From Acanthamoeba sp. SK_2022b (Eukaryota; Discosea; Longamoebia; Acanthamoebidae), in the NCBI GenBank assembly GCA_027943245.1, contig JANDJZ010000278.1:1-47921 (forward strand): a DNA stretch of 47,921 bases, written 5' to 3'. The stretch's first letter is position 1. Every line of letters starts with the position of its first letter. The position numbers were made by a program, and so were the translations under genes. Positions 24,587-35,538 of this stretch are shown piece after piece. Under the pieces are notes generated by a model that did not search any database, was not told the DNA's origin, and saw nothing but the letters and a program-made list of their open reading frames with translations.

Positions 24587-25343
24587 ACGCCATCGCGACA
24601 TGCCAACGGAAGTTCCTTCTTCATCAATTTGCTCAAGTTCTGCGCAGGTGGATGTATGTGCACATGAACACAAGCAGAAGCCCGATGAATGCTGTTGCCC
24701 ATATCATCAAGTCTGTAAGGTATTTCCATGAGGACGCCCTGTGAGCAACTTTTCCCCAAAGTATGCCAACCTAATGTATGTGCACAAGTTCCATCATATT
24801 TCTGAACATAACTTGTAAGAGGTTAAACCTTGAGTTTTGGCATTCCTCCCTTAGCTACATGGTCAAATATTACTGGTGATATTTTGTGCATTCATAATCA
24901 TGTATGTGCCATGCAGATAAAGCCTTTTTTGGGTTAATTATTGTTGTTTTGACAGGTTTGGATAGTTTTTGCTACGGTGGCCACTGTAATTGATTTTAAA
25001 ATTACTGGACCTCTCATTTGATAATTGAGGCAGTTTACTGCCCTGCAAGTCCAAGCTATATCAGCTATCATCAGCTGGCATCCACAATGAGGGCTTTTCC
25101 TCCTCTTCCTCATCATCCTCATCCCAATTGCTGGGCCTCATTGAATCCTGCCACCTTAACTTCACCTGGTCCCTGTCTCCCTTGGCCCCGTCCAAAGGGC
25201 CTGGTTTTGGGGGCGGATCATCCTAACCCCAAGGGGTGGTCACCCGCACTGGAAAAATCTTTTAGGGGTTCAGTGAATATCGCCGATAGTTCCTTTAAAT
25301 AGGTTTGGGCGCCCGTTGCGGCGACAGTGTGTGGCCGAGACAG
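24587..25343. other. intergenic region, lower GC, no gene seen
   Basis: About 750 nt with lower GC than its surroundings. The words TGTATGTGCAC and TGTATGTGC recur near 24653, 24777 and 24902, which may be remnants of a repeat. No ORF with recognisable protein sequence was found. The last 150 nt probably hold the promoter of the transporter gene. Confidence 0.4.
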
Positions 25344-27877
25344 ATGTGGCGTACAGCGAACGAGAAGTCGGAGATCGTACGTGGCGAGGGAGTGGGGGAC
25401 AGCTACGGGACTCAGCAGAGCCTGCCGCGGGCCTACACATGGGGTGCCTTGTGGAGAACTTTTCCGATAAAGAGGAACAGTGATGCGGAGAAGGGCGAGA
25501 ACCTGGCCAAGGTGCTCAAGGTGTGGGACTTGACGGCCTACGGCATCGGCTCCACGGTGGGTGCAGGCATCTTCGTCGTCACAGGCGTCGTAGCTCGAGA
25601 GAAGTACCCTTCTCATTACTAATCTTGGCCGGAGCACCAAAACTGATCATTTTATCAGGGCGGGTCCTGCGATAGTGTTGTCGTTCCTCTACGCCGCATT
25701 TGCGTCGCTGATGTCCGCCTTCTGCTACGCTGAGTTCGCCGCCCGCATTCCCGTTTCTGGTTCGGCCTACACGTTCGCCTATGTCACCGTTGGCGAGATC
25801 ATCGGTTGGCTGTACGCATCCCCACGTGTGCCGCGAGGTTGCGCCCTTAATCTGACTGTGGTTTGGTCGTGCACGATAGGATTGGTTGGAACCTGACGTT
25901 AGAGTACGCCCTGAGTGCTTCAGGTACACAGCTTTGTGCGTCCTTGGATCGAGCGAGTGTTTGATAAGCTCACCGCTTCTTGTTGTAGCGGTGGCTCGAG
26001 GATGGAGCGGTTATGTGTTCGACTTCTTCAAGATCGTCGGCGTGACAATTCCCGACTGGCTCTCCGGCCATCCCATTACCTCGCTCTTTTCTATCAGGTG
26101 AGGGCCAACGTCCCCTGTTCTTGAGCGACTAGGCGTCTGCCCATGCAGTTCCGGCGCTGACCTTGGGGGGTCAGCATCCTGGCTGCGGGCATCGTGGTGG
26201 CCATGTCGCTGCTGCTCCTGCTCGGGATCAAGAATTCGTCGCGCTTCAACCTCGCCATCACCATCCTCAACGTGGCCATCATCTTGTTCGTCATCATGTA
26301 CGAGAGCCAAAATGCAATTTTGATAGATTGTTCTGGGAACTGTTTAACGGCCAGTTCATCAACTCCAGTCTTGGTGCAACGGATGTCAACACGGACAACT
26401 GGGACCCGTTCTTCCCCTTTGGCTTCGAGGGTTCTTTCAAGGGCGCCGGAACAGTCTTTTTCTCCTTCATCGGTGCTTTACCTTCCATCGCCGAGCGCTT
26501 TTACGGGTGGGTGTTGTTGCTTGGTTGCTGACACCAACGTCACAAGGATTCGACAGCGTTACGACGCTGGCGGGTGAGGTGGCCAATCCTGGCCGCGATC
26601 TGCCGATCGGTATCGGCGGCACTTTGGGCATCGCCACTGCCCTGTACGTCGGTGTCTCCCTCATTATCACCGGTGCTTATCCTTACCTCTTTCACCCTTC
26701 CCATCTGCCTCGAGCACTCATCTTGATCATGTCGCTTAGGAATGGTGTCGTACAAGAACGTGGACCAGAACGCGCCCCTGTCGCGAGCCTTCCAGGACAA
26801 GGGAATGACGTGGGCCGCGGCCATCATCGCCGCCGGCTCGGTCTCCACGCTCACCTCGACAACCTTTGCCTCCCTTCTAGGCCAACCCCGCATTTTTTAC
26901 CAGATGGCCGTTGACGTACGCCCACTCCTGATCGCGTTGGTCTTGCCCTGGGTGTGCACGTGCATATGTTCTGATAAACTGGGACGACCCGTGCGTTTCT
27001 TTTTCAGGGTCTTTTGCCACCCTTGTTCAAGAAGCTCAACGACCGACAGGTGCCCGTCTATGGCACGCTCATCACCGGAGCCGTGGCCGGGTACCCATCC
27101 CCGCAATTCGTCGCACCGCGCAACCTCCCTACCGCGCACATGCTTCACTCATCTTTAGTTCTCATTTTGGCCGTGCGTTTTAAGAATCATCGCGTTCCTC
27201 TTTGACCTCGACGATCTAGCCGATATGATCTCGATCGGCACCCTCATGGCCTTCACCATCGTCTGTAGCAGCGTCTTGGTTCTCAGGTGCGCAACCGACC
27301 CCTCCTCCACGCTATGGCCTGCGGCTCACCCTGCGCCAGGTATCGGAGCCCAGAGCACCCCGTGCGCATCGCCGGCGTGGTGCTAGCCTTCGCGGCTGCG
27401 TGCCTGGCGTTCTCGTTCACCTGGCAGTTCTCGACCCCGTTGTACGCCAAGTTGATCACGGGCTCGCCAGTGCTGATACTGTTTGGGTATCTGCTGGCCC
27501 TGGAGACTGTCGACCTGCCCACGACCTTTCGCTGTCCGCTGGTGCCGCTGGTCCCGGCTGTGGGCGTGCTGTCCAACATCTACCTCATCACCTCGCTCCC
27601 CATCGAGGCCTTCTACCGGGTTCTCGTGTGGACCGCCATTGGCCTCACCATCTACTTTGGCTATGGCATCCGCAACTCGGTTCTGCGCTTTCAGCTGGCC
27701 GCCGCCAGCGTCGGCTTCAACGAGCCGGACCAGGTGGTCCCCGGCTCGGGTGTCTCTGTCGATTCCAAACTTATCCAAGGCGGCGATGAGTCCACCGCCA
27801 CCGAATACAGGTTCGGGGAGAGCAAGTCGCCATACTCGATCAACGGCAGCGTCTTGGACGACACCTCTGACATGTAG
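25344..27877 (+). CDS. CAT-type (cationic) amino acid transporter, APC superfamily
   Basis: Eleven exons give an unbroken 605-codon product. The protein has about 14 membrane helices. Family marks: [20 protein letters not shown] (TM1 with the GSxxGAGIF substrate loop), [73 protein letters not shown] followed by RDLPIGIGG, and [17 protein letters not shown]. These are the standard CAT/SLC7A1-4 sequences for basic amino acid uptake at plasma or vacuolar membranes. Exon 5 begins at 26175, after an AG at 26173-26174; this keeps the frame ([13 protein letters not shown]) and matches the family. The C-terminal cytoplasmic tail is short, with acidic residues. Its stop is only 65 nt from the convergent gene at 27943. 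Confidence 0.92.
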
Positions 27878-27942
27878 ACCGCCGAAGCCTTTAGCATTTA
27901 ATGAAATCTGAGAACCTTTTAATGATAAACAAAGCGTGCAAG

Positions 27943-28737
27943 TTAATCTGCGCAATGGGCATACACAGTGACAGCAGCCGCTATGAGGGCAAAACAGCCC
28001 ACACCGAGCCACAAGCTCCTCTTATGCAGGGGGCTCGTAGCACAGACCTCTCTGTCGGTTGGCTGAGTTTTCTCTCCCAAGATGGGTGGGACATGTTGGG
28101 GCGGGTGGTGAGGCATCAAGCAGCCCGCCAGCGCTAATGCGTCCGTCAAACCACTGTCGATGTCGTAGCTAATGCCTTCAACCTTAATGACGTTCTTGAT
28201 TGGATAGCGCAACAGCTCCGTCCAGTACTGATTAAGCTCTTCCCGTTGGCCAGACACCATAAACACCACATTCCAGTGACTGCCCAGGTGTTGCAAGGCC
28301 ATAGCCAAGTGGTCAGTGCTCATGTCCTGCATACCAGAGGCACTGGGTGAGATGACATACTTGGCACAGGGTGCGACTGTACCATGTTGAGCAGGTGCAG
28401 GACGACAACCACTGGAGGAGGAGAACAGCAGAAGCTATCTTGCGAGGTTAGCTGTCTCATGCTATTCACTGGGCATCTTTTAAAGCTACTGTACGCTTCT
28501 CCTTCCTTTTGGCCGGTAGCTTTCAAGTATTCCTCGTGGCTGAGGCTTACCACATCGAACACCTCGGAGAAGTAAAGTTTCAAATTACGCACTATGCTTC
28601 TTTGATGCTTCTCGTCGTTACCCAAGACGACGACCCTCTGGCGCACATATTCCGCCGTATCGCTGATCATAGCGTCGCAACCTTTGTCAGTGTCATGTCT
28701 TTGTCAGCCACCGCTCACCTCGTCGTGAGTTTGCCAT
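27943..28737 (-). CDS. tail-anchored protein, probable degenerate relative of the RING-GTPase family
   Basis: Three exons (28737-28719, 28681-28495, 28411-27943) join in frame to 224 residues. The first coding exon has only 19 nt and is the least certain part. Near residue 20, VVVLGNDEKHQRSIVRNL sits where a P-loop would be but lacks the GKS/T. Later PCAKYVISPSASGMQDM stands where the neighbouring GTPases have the WWDSxG motif. LAMALQHLGSHWNVVFMVSG resembles their following strand. The C-terminus is one hydrophobic helix (LWLGVGCFALIAAAVTVYAH) with a short polar end, the form of a tail anchor. It lies head-to-head (154 nt) with a full RING-GTPase at 28892. Relation to that family is an inference from layout and weak motif order; it may be an unrelated membrane protein. 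Confidence 0.55.
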
Positions 28738-28891
28738 TCATGGCAATTCAGGCTTTCGTGTATTTTCAAGCCGAAGAGGTCAGTGTCAGTTTCTATATCA
28801 GTACACAAGAAACTGTCAATGCTGAGCGCTGACACTTGACGACGTGACTCACGAATATGGCCCCCGAGCGGAGTCAATCCCTCAACTGGCC

Positions 28892-30158
28892 ATGAACACC
28901 TCCAAGTGTGTCCTCGCCGCGCCACTCCCTACTGCGATCGGATGTTGTCTCTGCGGCCAAGGCCCCGCCTCTCGATTCATTTTTCTGCCCTGCTACCATT
29001 GCCTGTGCACCAACTGCTTCGCGAATGGTCGACTCCCCTTCCAGCAAGGTAAGCCCCAACCTCCAACTTGTCGGCGGAATCGTCGTTAATTGTGATGGTC
29101 CCTCCAGGTAGCACCACCTTGGTGGTCTGTCCGGCTTGCAATCGGGTCAATCTTGCTCCGAGGCTAATTGGAGTGGAGACGAGCCTCGACTTGCCGACGC
29201 GCGGCCAAGATATCCAAGCCAACATCGCCGTGGTGGGCGTCACGGGTGCTGGCAAGTCAAGGCTCATCGCAGCTCTCACCGGTTGTGAAGTGCGGTCGAG
29301 CTGCAGCATGAAGTCTGTTACCCAAGGGTGGGTGCCTTACAGGACCACTAAAGCCTCGAGGATAACCTGGTGGGATTCCAAGGGCATGGATGCTTGGACA
29401 CCTCTGGAAGTCAGCAGGTTGACTCGCTCCACGGCCGCTCTCGATCGAGAAGGCACGAGCTTCGACCTCGTGGTGGTCGTTCTGCGCCGTTCTGCCCGGG
29501 TAAGCTGATATAGATGAGGCCTGAAACTATCACCACAAAGCTTTAGCTCAACCCATCTTCTCTTCCCAGATAAGAGAGTTATGCCTCCTCGACTATCTCC
29601 GCTCGTTGGCCAGAATGAACACGCGCTTCCTGGTGGTGACGACGGCAATGGGATACGGTTCTGATGAAGAATGGGACACGATCAGAACCGACAAGCGGCG
29701 TGTACTGCAGGCCTTTGGCAAGCCCTCCGAGCTTAACGCCCACGCCGACGTCTTCGTAAGCGACGCCGACAAGGTAGCCCTGTTCAGCTGCCACGTCGAG
29801 TCAGTCCCGAACGTTACGCCGCTTGGCGTGTTACCGCCTCAGGGTATCAACGAGCTCCTCCTCTGCGTCCTAGCTTCTTTGTCTCATTGCAAAGGTGCCC
29901 TTGCTCTATCTTTCCTGCTTTCGTGTGTGCACGTGTCTGTATGTGTACCTGTGCGAACGCTGACACACATCTGCAGCCGCGTCTGTGGGAAGAAGCCTGG
30001 ACGCCGACAGACACTCGGGGGTAGGCAGCCAAGGCGAACTCGCCAAGCTCGTGATGCAGGCTCTGGAGAACATCAGCCCCAGCGCCCCGCCGCTCGTGGC
30101 GGGCGCCCTGCTCGTCGTTGTCCTGCTGTTGCAGGCCGCCGGTGTGGGCGCACACTAA
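28892..30158 (+). CDS. RING finger / P-loop GTPase-like / tail-anchored protein, copy 1
   Basis: Four exons (28892-29048, 29108-29499, 29570-29894, 29977-30158) give 351 residues. Residues 15-65 are a C3HC4 RING (CCLCGQGPASRFIF, then LPCYHCLCTNC and later CPAC), the E2-binding fold of many ubiquitin ligases. Next comes a P-loop NTPase: NIAVVGVTGAGKSRLIAAL (G1), WVPYRTTKASRITWWDSKG with DxxG (G3), then FDLVVVVLRRS. At the G4 position it reads TRFLVVTTAMGYGS, without the NKxD that normally reads guanine. The C-terminus is a hydrophobic anchor (LVAGALLVVVLLLQAAGVG) with only a few residues beyond, so the protein should face the cytosol on an organelle membrane. The paired Trp before the Asp recalls the FWDxPG of IRG GTPases, but the family is not firmly known. 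Confidence 0.82.
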
Positions 30159-30306
30159 CGTCCAGGGGGAACGACATAGAGATAGAGAGGGGTGGAAGGA
30201 AGAGTGGCTCTATTGTGTAGATCTCATGTACAATCGGGGGGGGGGCAAGGACGAAATGCGAATAAATAATGAAATGTAACCAAAAATGTGATGCGCGGTC
30301 GCAGGA

Positions 30307-30792
30307 TCACCAGATATACTCGTTGACGTTGACGCGCTCGTAGTTCTCCTGCTTGACGACAAACAGCAGGAACGCCAGCCAGAAACTCACGATCGTGCTG
30401 CCCAGCCCAAAGACCCACCCGACTGGCAAGGCCACACACACACACAACACACACACACACACAACAGCGCATCGATGAGGGCGCGCAGCCCGATGGTGGA
30501 GGAAGGGTCGGTGGTGGGCCTTACCTGATGGCGCCCACGAAAGGTCCATGGTCACGCTGAGACCCTCTGTGTTGGTGAAGGTGAAGTTGGACACGCCAAC
30601 GAACGAGTGGCACCACCACTGTCCCTCGCAGCCTCCGAAATTCATGTCCTGCGGTTGGCACGACGGGCCGGGTTCAGTCGACAAGAGAGGCACAGGACAG
30701 GGAGGGGGGGAGAGAGATACCGCGAGGCCTTGCTGGAAGTCGAAGAAGATGCTCCACGACACCATCGCCAGAACGAACACGAGAAACCTAGA

Positions 30793-30856
<64 letters not shown>

Positions 30857-31667
30857 CAGCCAACAAACAGGTCAGGCGCGGAAGTGAGTGTGCGCATCAC
30901 ACAACAGCTGTTGTTGACGCTGCCGTGCGTGCGATGGCGAGGGCGCACCCGGTGAAGAACACGATCCACTTGGTCTTGAAGTCAAAGATCTGGTCCAGCT
31001 TCTTGCGGAAGCTGTCGAGAGCGGTTGGCCACGGTCAGCCACGAGAGAGCAGAGGAGAGAGAGAGAGAGAGAGCGAGAGAAGAGGGCCCTCGCCCAAGCG
31101 AGGAGCGGCGAGGTTACCTCTTGATGATCAGGCAGAACAGGATGAGGACGGAGAGGAGGGCCGTGAGGATCAGGGTCAGGACAGTGAACGCCATCGTCAG
31201 GAGGTAGGCCTGCTTGGCGGTCCGCACGTTGGCCCCGTTCTCGTCAAAGTAGTCCCACGAGTAGGTGTTGGTCCATGACTTGCCCTGTGCTGTCCGGAGC
31301 CATCGCCAACGAAACAATGAACGGAAAGAGGAAGGTGAGAACAGGAACAAGGAGGGGCAGGAAGAGTGTAGAGGCGTGCGTACAGGGCTCAAAGACGATG
31401 ACCACGCCGTTCCAGTAGAAGTTGATCAGCGCATCTCCAGTTCCCTCGTCAGGCGGGAAGATGAAGTAGTGTGACTCCTCCAGTGTGTACCTGCCCATAA
31501 GGTCATTCATTCAAAAAATCAATCTAAATCGGGCAACTCAGCTCATGTAATTGCTGGGGATCTCCATACCAGGGCGTGGCGAGTGCAATAATGAGCACCC
31601 CCATCATAAGAAGAGAGAGCACGAACGCCCAACATTGCCGCGTAAAGCAGGCTTGCTTAAGCGTCAT
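30307..31667 (-). CDS. four-helix integral membrane protein (tetraspan/claudin-like topology)
   Basis: Seven exons read on the minus strand, with matching splice phases at the junctions checked. The first helix follows MTLKQACFTRQCWAFVLSLL and ends in LATPWY. An extracellular loop contains SHYFIFPPDEGTGDALINFY. Helix 2 is AYLLTMAFTVLTLILTALLS, helix 3 is WIVFFTGFLVFVLAMVSW. A second loop has FGGCEGQWWCHSFVGVSNFT with two Cys and an N-glycosylation motif. Helix 4 is VGWVFGLGSTIVSFWLAFLL, then a short tail ending NVNEYIW. The arrangement is that of claudin/PMP22/SUR7-type tetraspan proteins, though no family signature is exact. One intron holds a (GT)n tract. The start at 31667 was chosen because upstream codons look untranslated. 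Confidence 0.72.
30793..30854 (-). repeat. (GT)n microsatellite in an intron of the tetraspan gene
   Basis: A pure CA tract of 62 nt on the plus strand is GT on the coding strand. It sits close to the 3' splice site of the intron (acceptor GTGTGGTCTAG on the coding strand). Confidence 0.9.
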
Positions 31668-31854
31668 TCCCCTGAATAAAAGGAGGCCAGCGGCTAGGTG
31701 CTTTCTCCCTGCCCTCGGTGACGCGCCTCTGAATATGATGTTATTTTCTTTTGGCAAAAAGAAATTCAAAAAGAATTATGAAAATAGCATGTGAAAAAAA
31801 AGAGAAAATATCAGCGCCTGTGTCTTCAGATCGTGAAGTGCTACCAAGGCGAAG

Positions 31855-32764
31855 ATGATAAGCCCCAGCCCCAACTGGAGCAGTCGACTCCAGGAAGCTG
31901 GGCGACCGACGCGGCGAAATACAATCTTGATGGCAATTACGCTTGTTCTCCTCCTCTGGTTCTTGTTCATCTGGACGGCTCCGGGGTCCAACCGACAATC
32001 GCAAATTGGTGAGGATGATTGGGTGGACTACTCCACCACCAAAGTGGCTGGCGAATGGCCAGTGGGCCACAAGAAGGTAGTGCTGCTCACTGGCGGTGCT
32101 GGCTTCATCGGTTCGCACACCGCACTGTTCCTGCTGGGTCGAGGCGACGATGTGATTGTGGTGGATGAGGTCAACGACTACTACGACGTCAGCATCAAGG
32201 AGGACAACCTCGCCCTCCTCTCCTCCTTTGCCTCCAAGTACGTCCTCCTCTCTTCTGCTTTATTAATTAATTTAATATTTGTATTTATTTTCTAATTTAT
32301 TTATAATAAATAAAAACTCACCAGCGCTGCTCTGCCAACAGAGAAGCGAAGAGCGGTCGCTTGACGGTGCATCGGTTGGACATGACCGACCGTGCTGGGA
32401 TGCTGGCCGTCTTCGAGGCGGCCCAGAGCGACGGCGCGCCGATCACTCACATCTGCCACCTCGCGGCTCGTGCCGGCGTGCGCTACTCCATCGAAAACCC
32501 CGATGCTTACATCCATTCCAACCTTCAGGGTGAGCGCCCACTATGCCACAATGCACCACCGCGAGCTTTGGGGTGAGATGTTCATGTCACTGACCTCGCC
32601 CTCCTCCCCAAATGGCAGGGACGTTGGTCATGCTGGACATGGCGCGCGATTACGAAGTCGCCAACTTCGTGTTCGCCTCTTCGTCGTCCGTCTACGGCAA
32701 AAACGTGAAGGTGCCCTTTGCCGAGACCGACCGCGTCGACAATCCCGTACATCACCTCGTCTTC

Positions 32765-32824
<60 letters not shown>

Positions 32825-33872
32825 TCACACGTGTTCTCGTAGGTGAGCCCCTACGCCGCGACAAAGCGGGTACGCATAGCCACTACTCCATCATAACGGG
32901 TCATGATTCGTGCGAACGTGTGCGGGTGACATTGGTGCGCGGGTGGAGGGTCTGACGAGCGTTTGCGTGGTCCCCATGCAGGGTTGTGAGCTGTTGGCCT
33001 ACACCTACAACAACCTGTACGGCATTCCGATGTCCGGCCTTCGCTTCTTCACCGTGTACGGTCCGCGCGGTCGGCCCGACATGGCTCCCTTCAAGTTCAT
33101 TGACGCCATCTACAAGTTCGTTGACACCACACACGCACACACGCACACGCAAAAACGGCAACGCGTCGCTCATCGCTATACCTCCACTGCGCAGAGGCAA
33201 GGCCATCGACAAGTATGGCGATGGCACAACGTCGCGAGACTACACCTTCATCTCTGATATTGTCCAGGTGCGGCTGCGTTCCCCTTCTTTGTTGCGGTTC
33301 ATTTCTTGTTCTTTTTAATGTAATTTATTCATGTTATGCTCTGTGTTTTTGTGTAGGGCATCGTGGCCGCCATCGACAAGCCATTCGCCGAGCTGCAGCT
33401 CTTCAACCTGGGCAACTCGCGAACAGTCAACTTGAACCGGTACGCGCGCTTTTGTAGTCGCGCATCGATGGCCAAATCGTCTATCCATCCACTCACGCGC
33501 TCCCGTCACGTGCTGCAGGTTCATCAACGTGGTGGAGAATGCTGTCGGGAAGCAGGCGGTGATCAACTCCATGCCACCTCAGGTATGCTGCCACCGCACT
33601 TTGGCCAACTGTTCAGACCTGCATGCTCATCACATGTCGTGCGATGGCTGGCAGCCTGGTGACGTCCCAATCACCTTCGCCGATCTCCGAAAGTCCAAGC
33701 AGCTTCTGGGCTATGATCCACAGGTGCGCTACCCTGTGGCTTTGCTTTTTTCTAGTTATCTTGTATATATTAATATTTAACATTTACTTCACGCCATCAG
33801 GTGACAATAGAGGAGGGCATCCAGCGGATGGCCGATTGGTACATCGGCAAGTACGGCACTAGTCGACCATGA
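31855..33872 (+). CDS. UDP-glucuronate 4-epimerase, type II membrane protein
   Basis: Ten exons join with consistent phases to 406 residues. The enzyme interconverts UDP-glucuronate and UDP-galacturonate for glycan synthesis in the Golgi. The N-terminus has a short basic cytosolic stretch and one signal anchor ([15 protein letters not shown]). The catalytic domain is an extended SDR: NAD-binding [20 protein letters not shown], then [33 protein letters not shown], catalytic YxxxK in [57 protein letters not shown] and [14 protein letters not shown]. These are the marks of plant GAE and bacterial CapI enzymes. The YxxxK motif lies on a 27-nt exon (32843-32869). The preceding intron has a (CA)n tract. 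Confidence 0.94.
32767..32821 (+). repeat. (CA)n microsatellite in intron 3 of the epimerase gene
   Basis: A 55-nt CA tract lies between the donor at 32747 and the acceptor at 32842. This is the only intronic tract in the window with CA rather than GT on the coding strand. Confidence 0.9.
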
Positions 33873-34199
33873 GCGCCCAGAGTATTTTTGACATTTATTT
33901 ATTTATTTATTTATTTTATTCACTCCCTGGAGAACAATCGAAAGACAGTCCCAGCTGGCCTTCGCCTGGCTGCACGTTCACAGATGGGAGTTGATGGATG
34001 GGACTTTGACTCAAGAGCTCGCTTTGGAGCATACACCCCCATTTGTCGCTGTGACAGGTTTCGACACACGCACGGGATTCCCAGCACTTCCTTGAATGGC
34101 CAAGTACATGTCCCGATGGGACGGGCCAGAGGCAGAGGATTATCCCATACTCCAGTTCAAGTTCCACGACTCGACCTACCCTTGCCCCGCTTGTAGAAG
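33873..34199. other. intergenic region, no gene seen
   Basis: About 330 nt between two same-strand genes. It begins with a TTTATTTATTTATTTATT run (about 33893-33915) that suits the epimerase 3' end. No ORF of note; the promoter of the second RING-GTPase copy must lie here. Confidence 0.4.
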
Positions 34200-35486
34200 A
34201 TGGCCAACACTTTGCTGGTGGAGACATTGGAGCAACTCATGGGAGAGGCCCGCTGTTGCGCTTGTTGGGAATACGTGCCCGAGTTCGTGCTATTGCCCTG
34301 CTGTCACTCCCTCTGCAAGGACTGCTTCGCCCTGTGGAGTGCGTGCGCTCCTCCCCTTCTCCCAGGACGCAACGCGTTCGTTGATGCCTCTTCGCTCTAC
34401 AGAAGAATCGTGCGCGCTTTGCAGGCAGGCGGTGGACATTCCTCACGGGCAACTACCTCGGTTTCGGATCGACGCCGCCCCGTTCGCGCGTGCCTGTTCG
34501 GGGCTCGTCAGTATGCTCAAAACCCTGACTGCACCGCTGTCGCCTCCAGAGTTGGTGGGGGCTATCGAGAGGCAGGGCCTGGCGGGCAGCGCGGTCCACA
34601 TCGCAGTGGTAGGTGTCGAAGGTGCAGGGAAGTCTACGTTGGTGTCGGCCATCACCGGGAGACCGGTCATGTCGGACTACATCAGCAACAGGTGGAGCGC
34701 CTACCGCACCGACCCCTTGTCAAGTGTCAACTGGTGGGACACGGTGGGTGTGTCCTCTTGGAGCAGCAGGAAGGAGGTCGCACGGCTGATTGCCCGGATC
34801 GCCTCTGTGGAGCACAAGCACAGCTTCGAGTTCAAGCTCGTCCTTGTAGTCATCCGTGCGTGGCACAAGGTCGCAGTCTCACATTGTATTCTCACTCGCC
34901 CTTAGGCCTAATCGCTCACGCTGAGGCTCTTCAGGTAAACGCTGAAGACCTGCAGGGGTTTCTTGAGCAATTGCGAAGAAGGGGCAGGGAGTACATGATC
35001 GTCACATCAGACATAGCTTCCCTGGGCCAGGCCGAGCGGGTCCAAAGGAGAGCAGACGTGCAAGAGCTGATGCAGCCCACAGGAGCTGTTAGGGAACTCA
35101 ACCAATACGTCGACATGTTCGTTGACGCTGAGGCTCCAGATAGATTCGCAATCCGCATCAATGCGACGGCACACGAGGCCACACGCCACGGTCCGGCAGT
35201 GCGACAAGAAGGGCTGAACGAGCTCGTTACATGCGCGCTCGTATGTGCCATGCCTTCTCACAGGAAAGGTTGGTTTCCTCGGTCATTGGCACTTCAGCAG
35301 GAGTGGCACTCACGCGTGATGTCAACAGCCTGGACTGGAAGGATGGGAGATGACGCTTTGGGACTCCGCTCCATAACCTCAAAGGCGTTGGTGAGAGGAG
35401 GCATGCTGTTCCTGCTATGTGCTGTGTATGCCGGGGCAAGGAGCGCTGTGAACCAGCCTCTCGGCGCGCCTTGGGAGTTGCAATAA
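34200..35486 (+). CDS. RING finger / P-loop GTPase-like / tail-anchored protein, copy 2
   Basis: Four exons (34200-34338, 34403-34855, 34906-35268, 35329-35486) give 370 residues. The RING reads CCACWEYVPEFVLLPCCHSL, CKDC, then CALC across intron 1. The P-loop is IAVVGVEGAGKSTLVSAITG. The G3 region is WSAYRTDPLSSVNWWDTVG followed by VSSW. The next strand is FKLVLVVIR, then REYMIVTSDIASLGQAERVQ at the G4 place, again with no NKxD. The tail helix is GGMLFLLCAVYAGARSAV and the protein ends 11 residues later. Intron 1 (phase 1, between the RING Cys pairs) and intron 3 (phase 1, before the tail) match copies 1 and 3. The stop codon overlaps an AATAAA signal. It is convergent with copy 3, 52 nt apart. 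Confidence 0.8.
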   Translation: MANTLLVETLEQLMGEARCCACWEYVPEFVLLPCCHSLCKDCFALWSACAPPLLPGRNAFVDASSLYRRIVRALQAGGGHSSRATTSVSDRRRPVRACLFGARQYAQNPDCTAVASRVGGGYREAGPGGQRGPHRSGRCRRCREVYVGVGHHRETGHVGLHQQQVERLPHRPLVKCQLVGHGGCVLLEQQEGGRTADCPDRLCGAQAQLRVQARPCSHPCVAQGRSLTLYSHSPLGLIAHAEALQVNAEDLQGFLEQLRRRGREYMIVTSDIASLGQAERVQRRADVQELMQPTGAVRELNQYVDMFVDAEAPDRFAIRINATAHEATRHGPAVRQEGLNELVTCALVCAMPSHRKGWFPRSLALQQEWHSRVMSTAWTGRMGDDALGLRSITSKALVRGGMLFLLCAVYAGARSAVNQPLGAPWELQ

Positions 35487-35538
35487 AACATCGCTTTTAA
35501 TCAACCTCCACAGTCCGGTTCACATAGGGAGGGGAGGG

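Noticed and set aside
26098..26180. Apparent frameshift at the six-G run (26165-26170) in the amino acid transporter
   Set aside because: Using the AG at 26173-26174 as acceptor keeps the frame and gives [13 protein letters not shown], which fits the CAT family. No error is needed.
26298..26340. A 29-nt intron ending at 26326 in the transporter
   Set aside because: Too short. The acceptor at 26368 gives a 71-nt intron and reads [19 protein letters not shown], which fits better.
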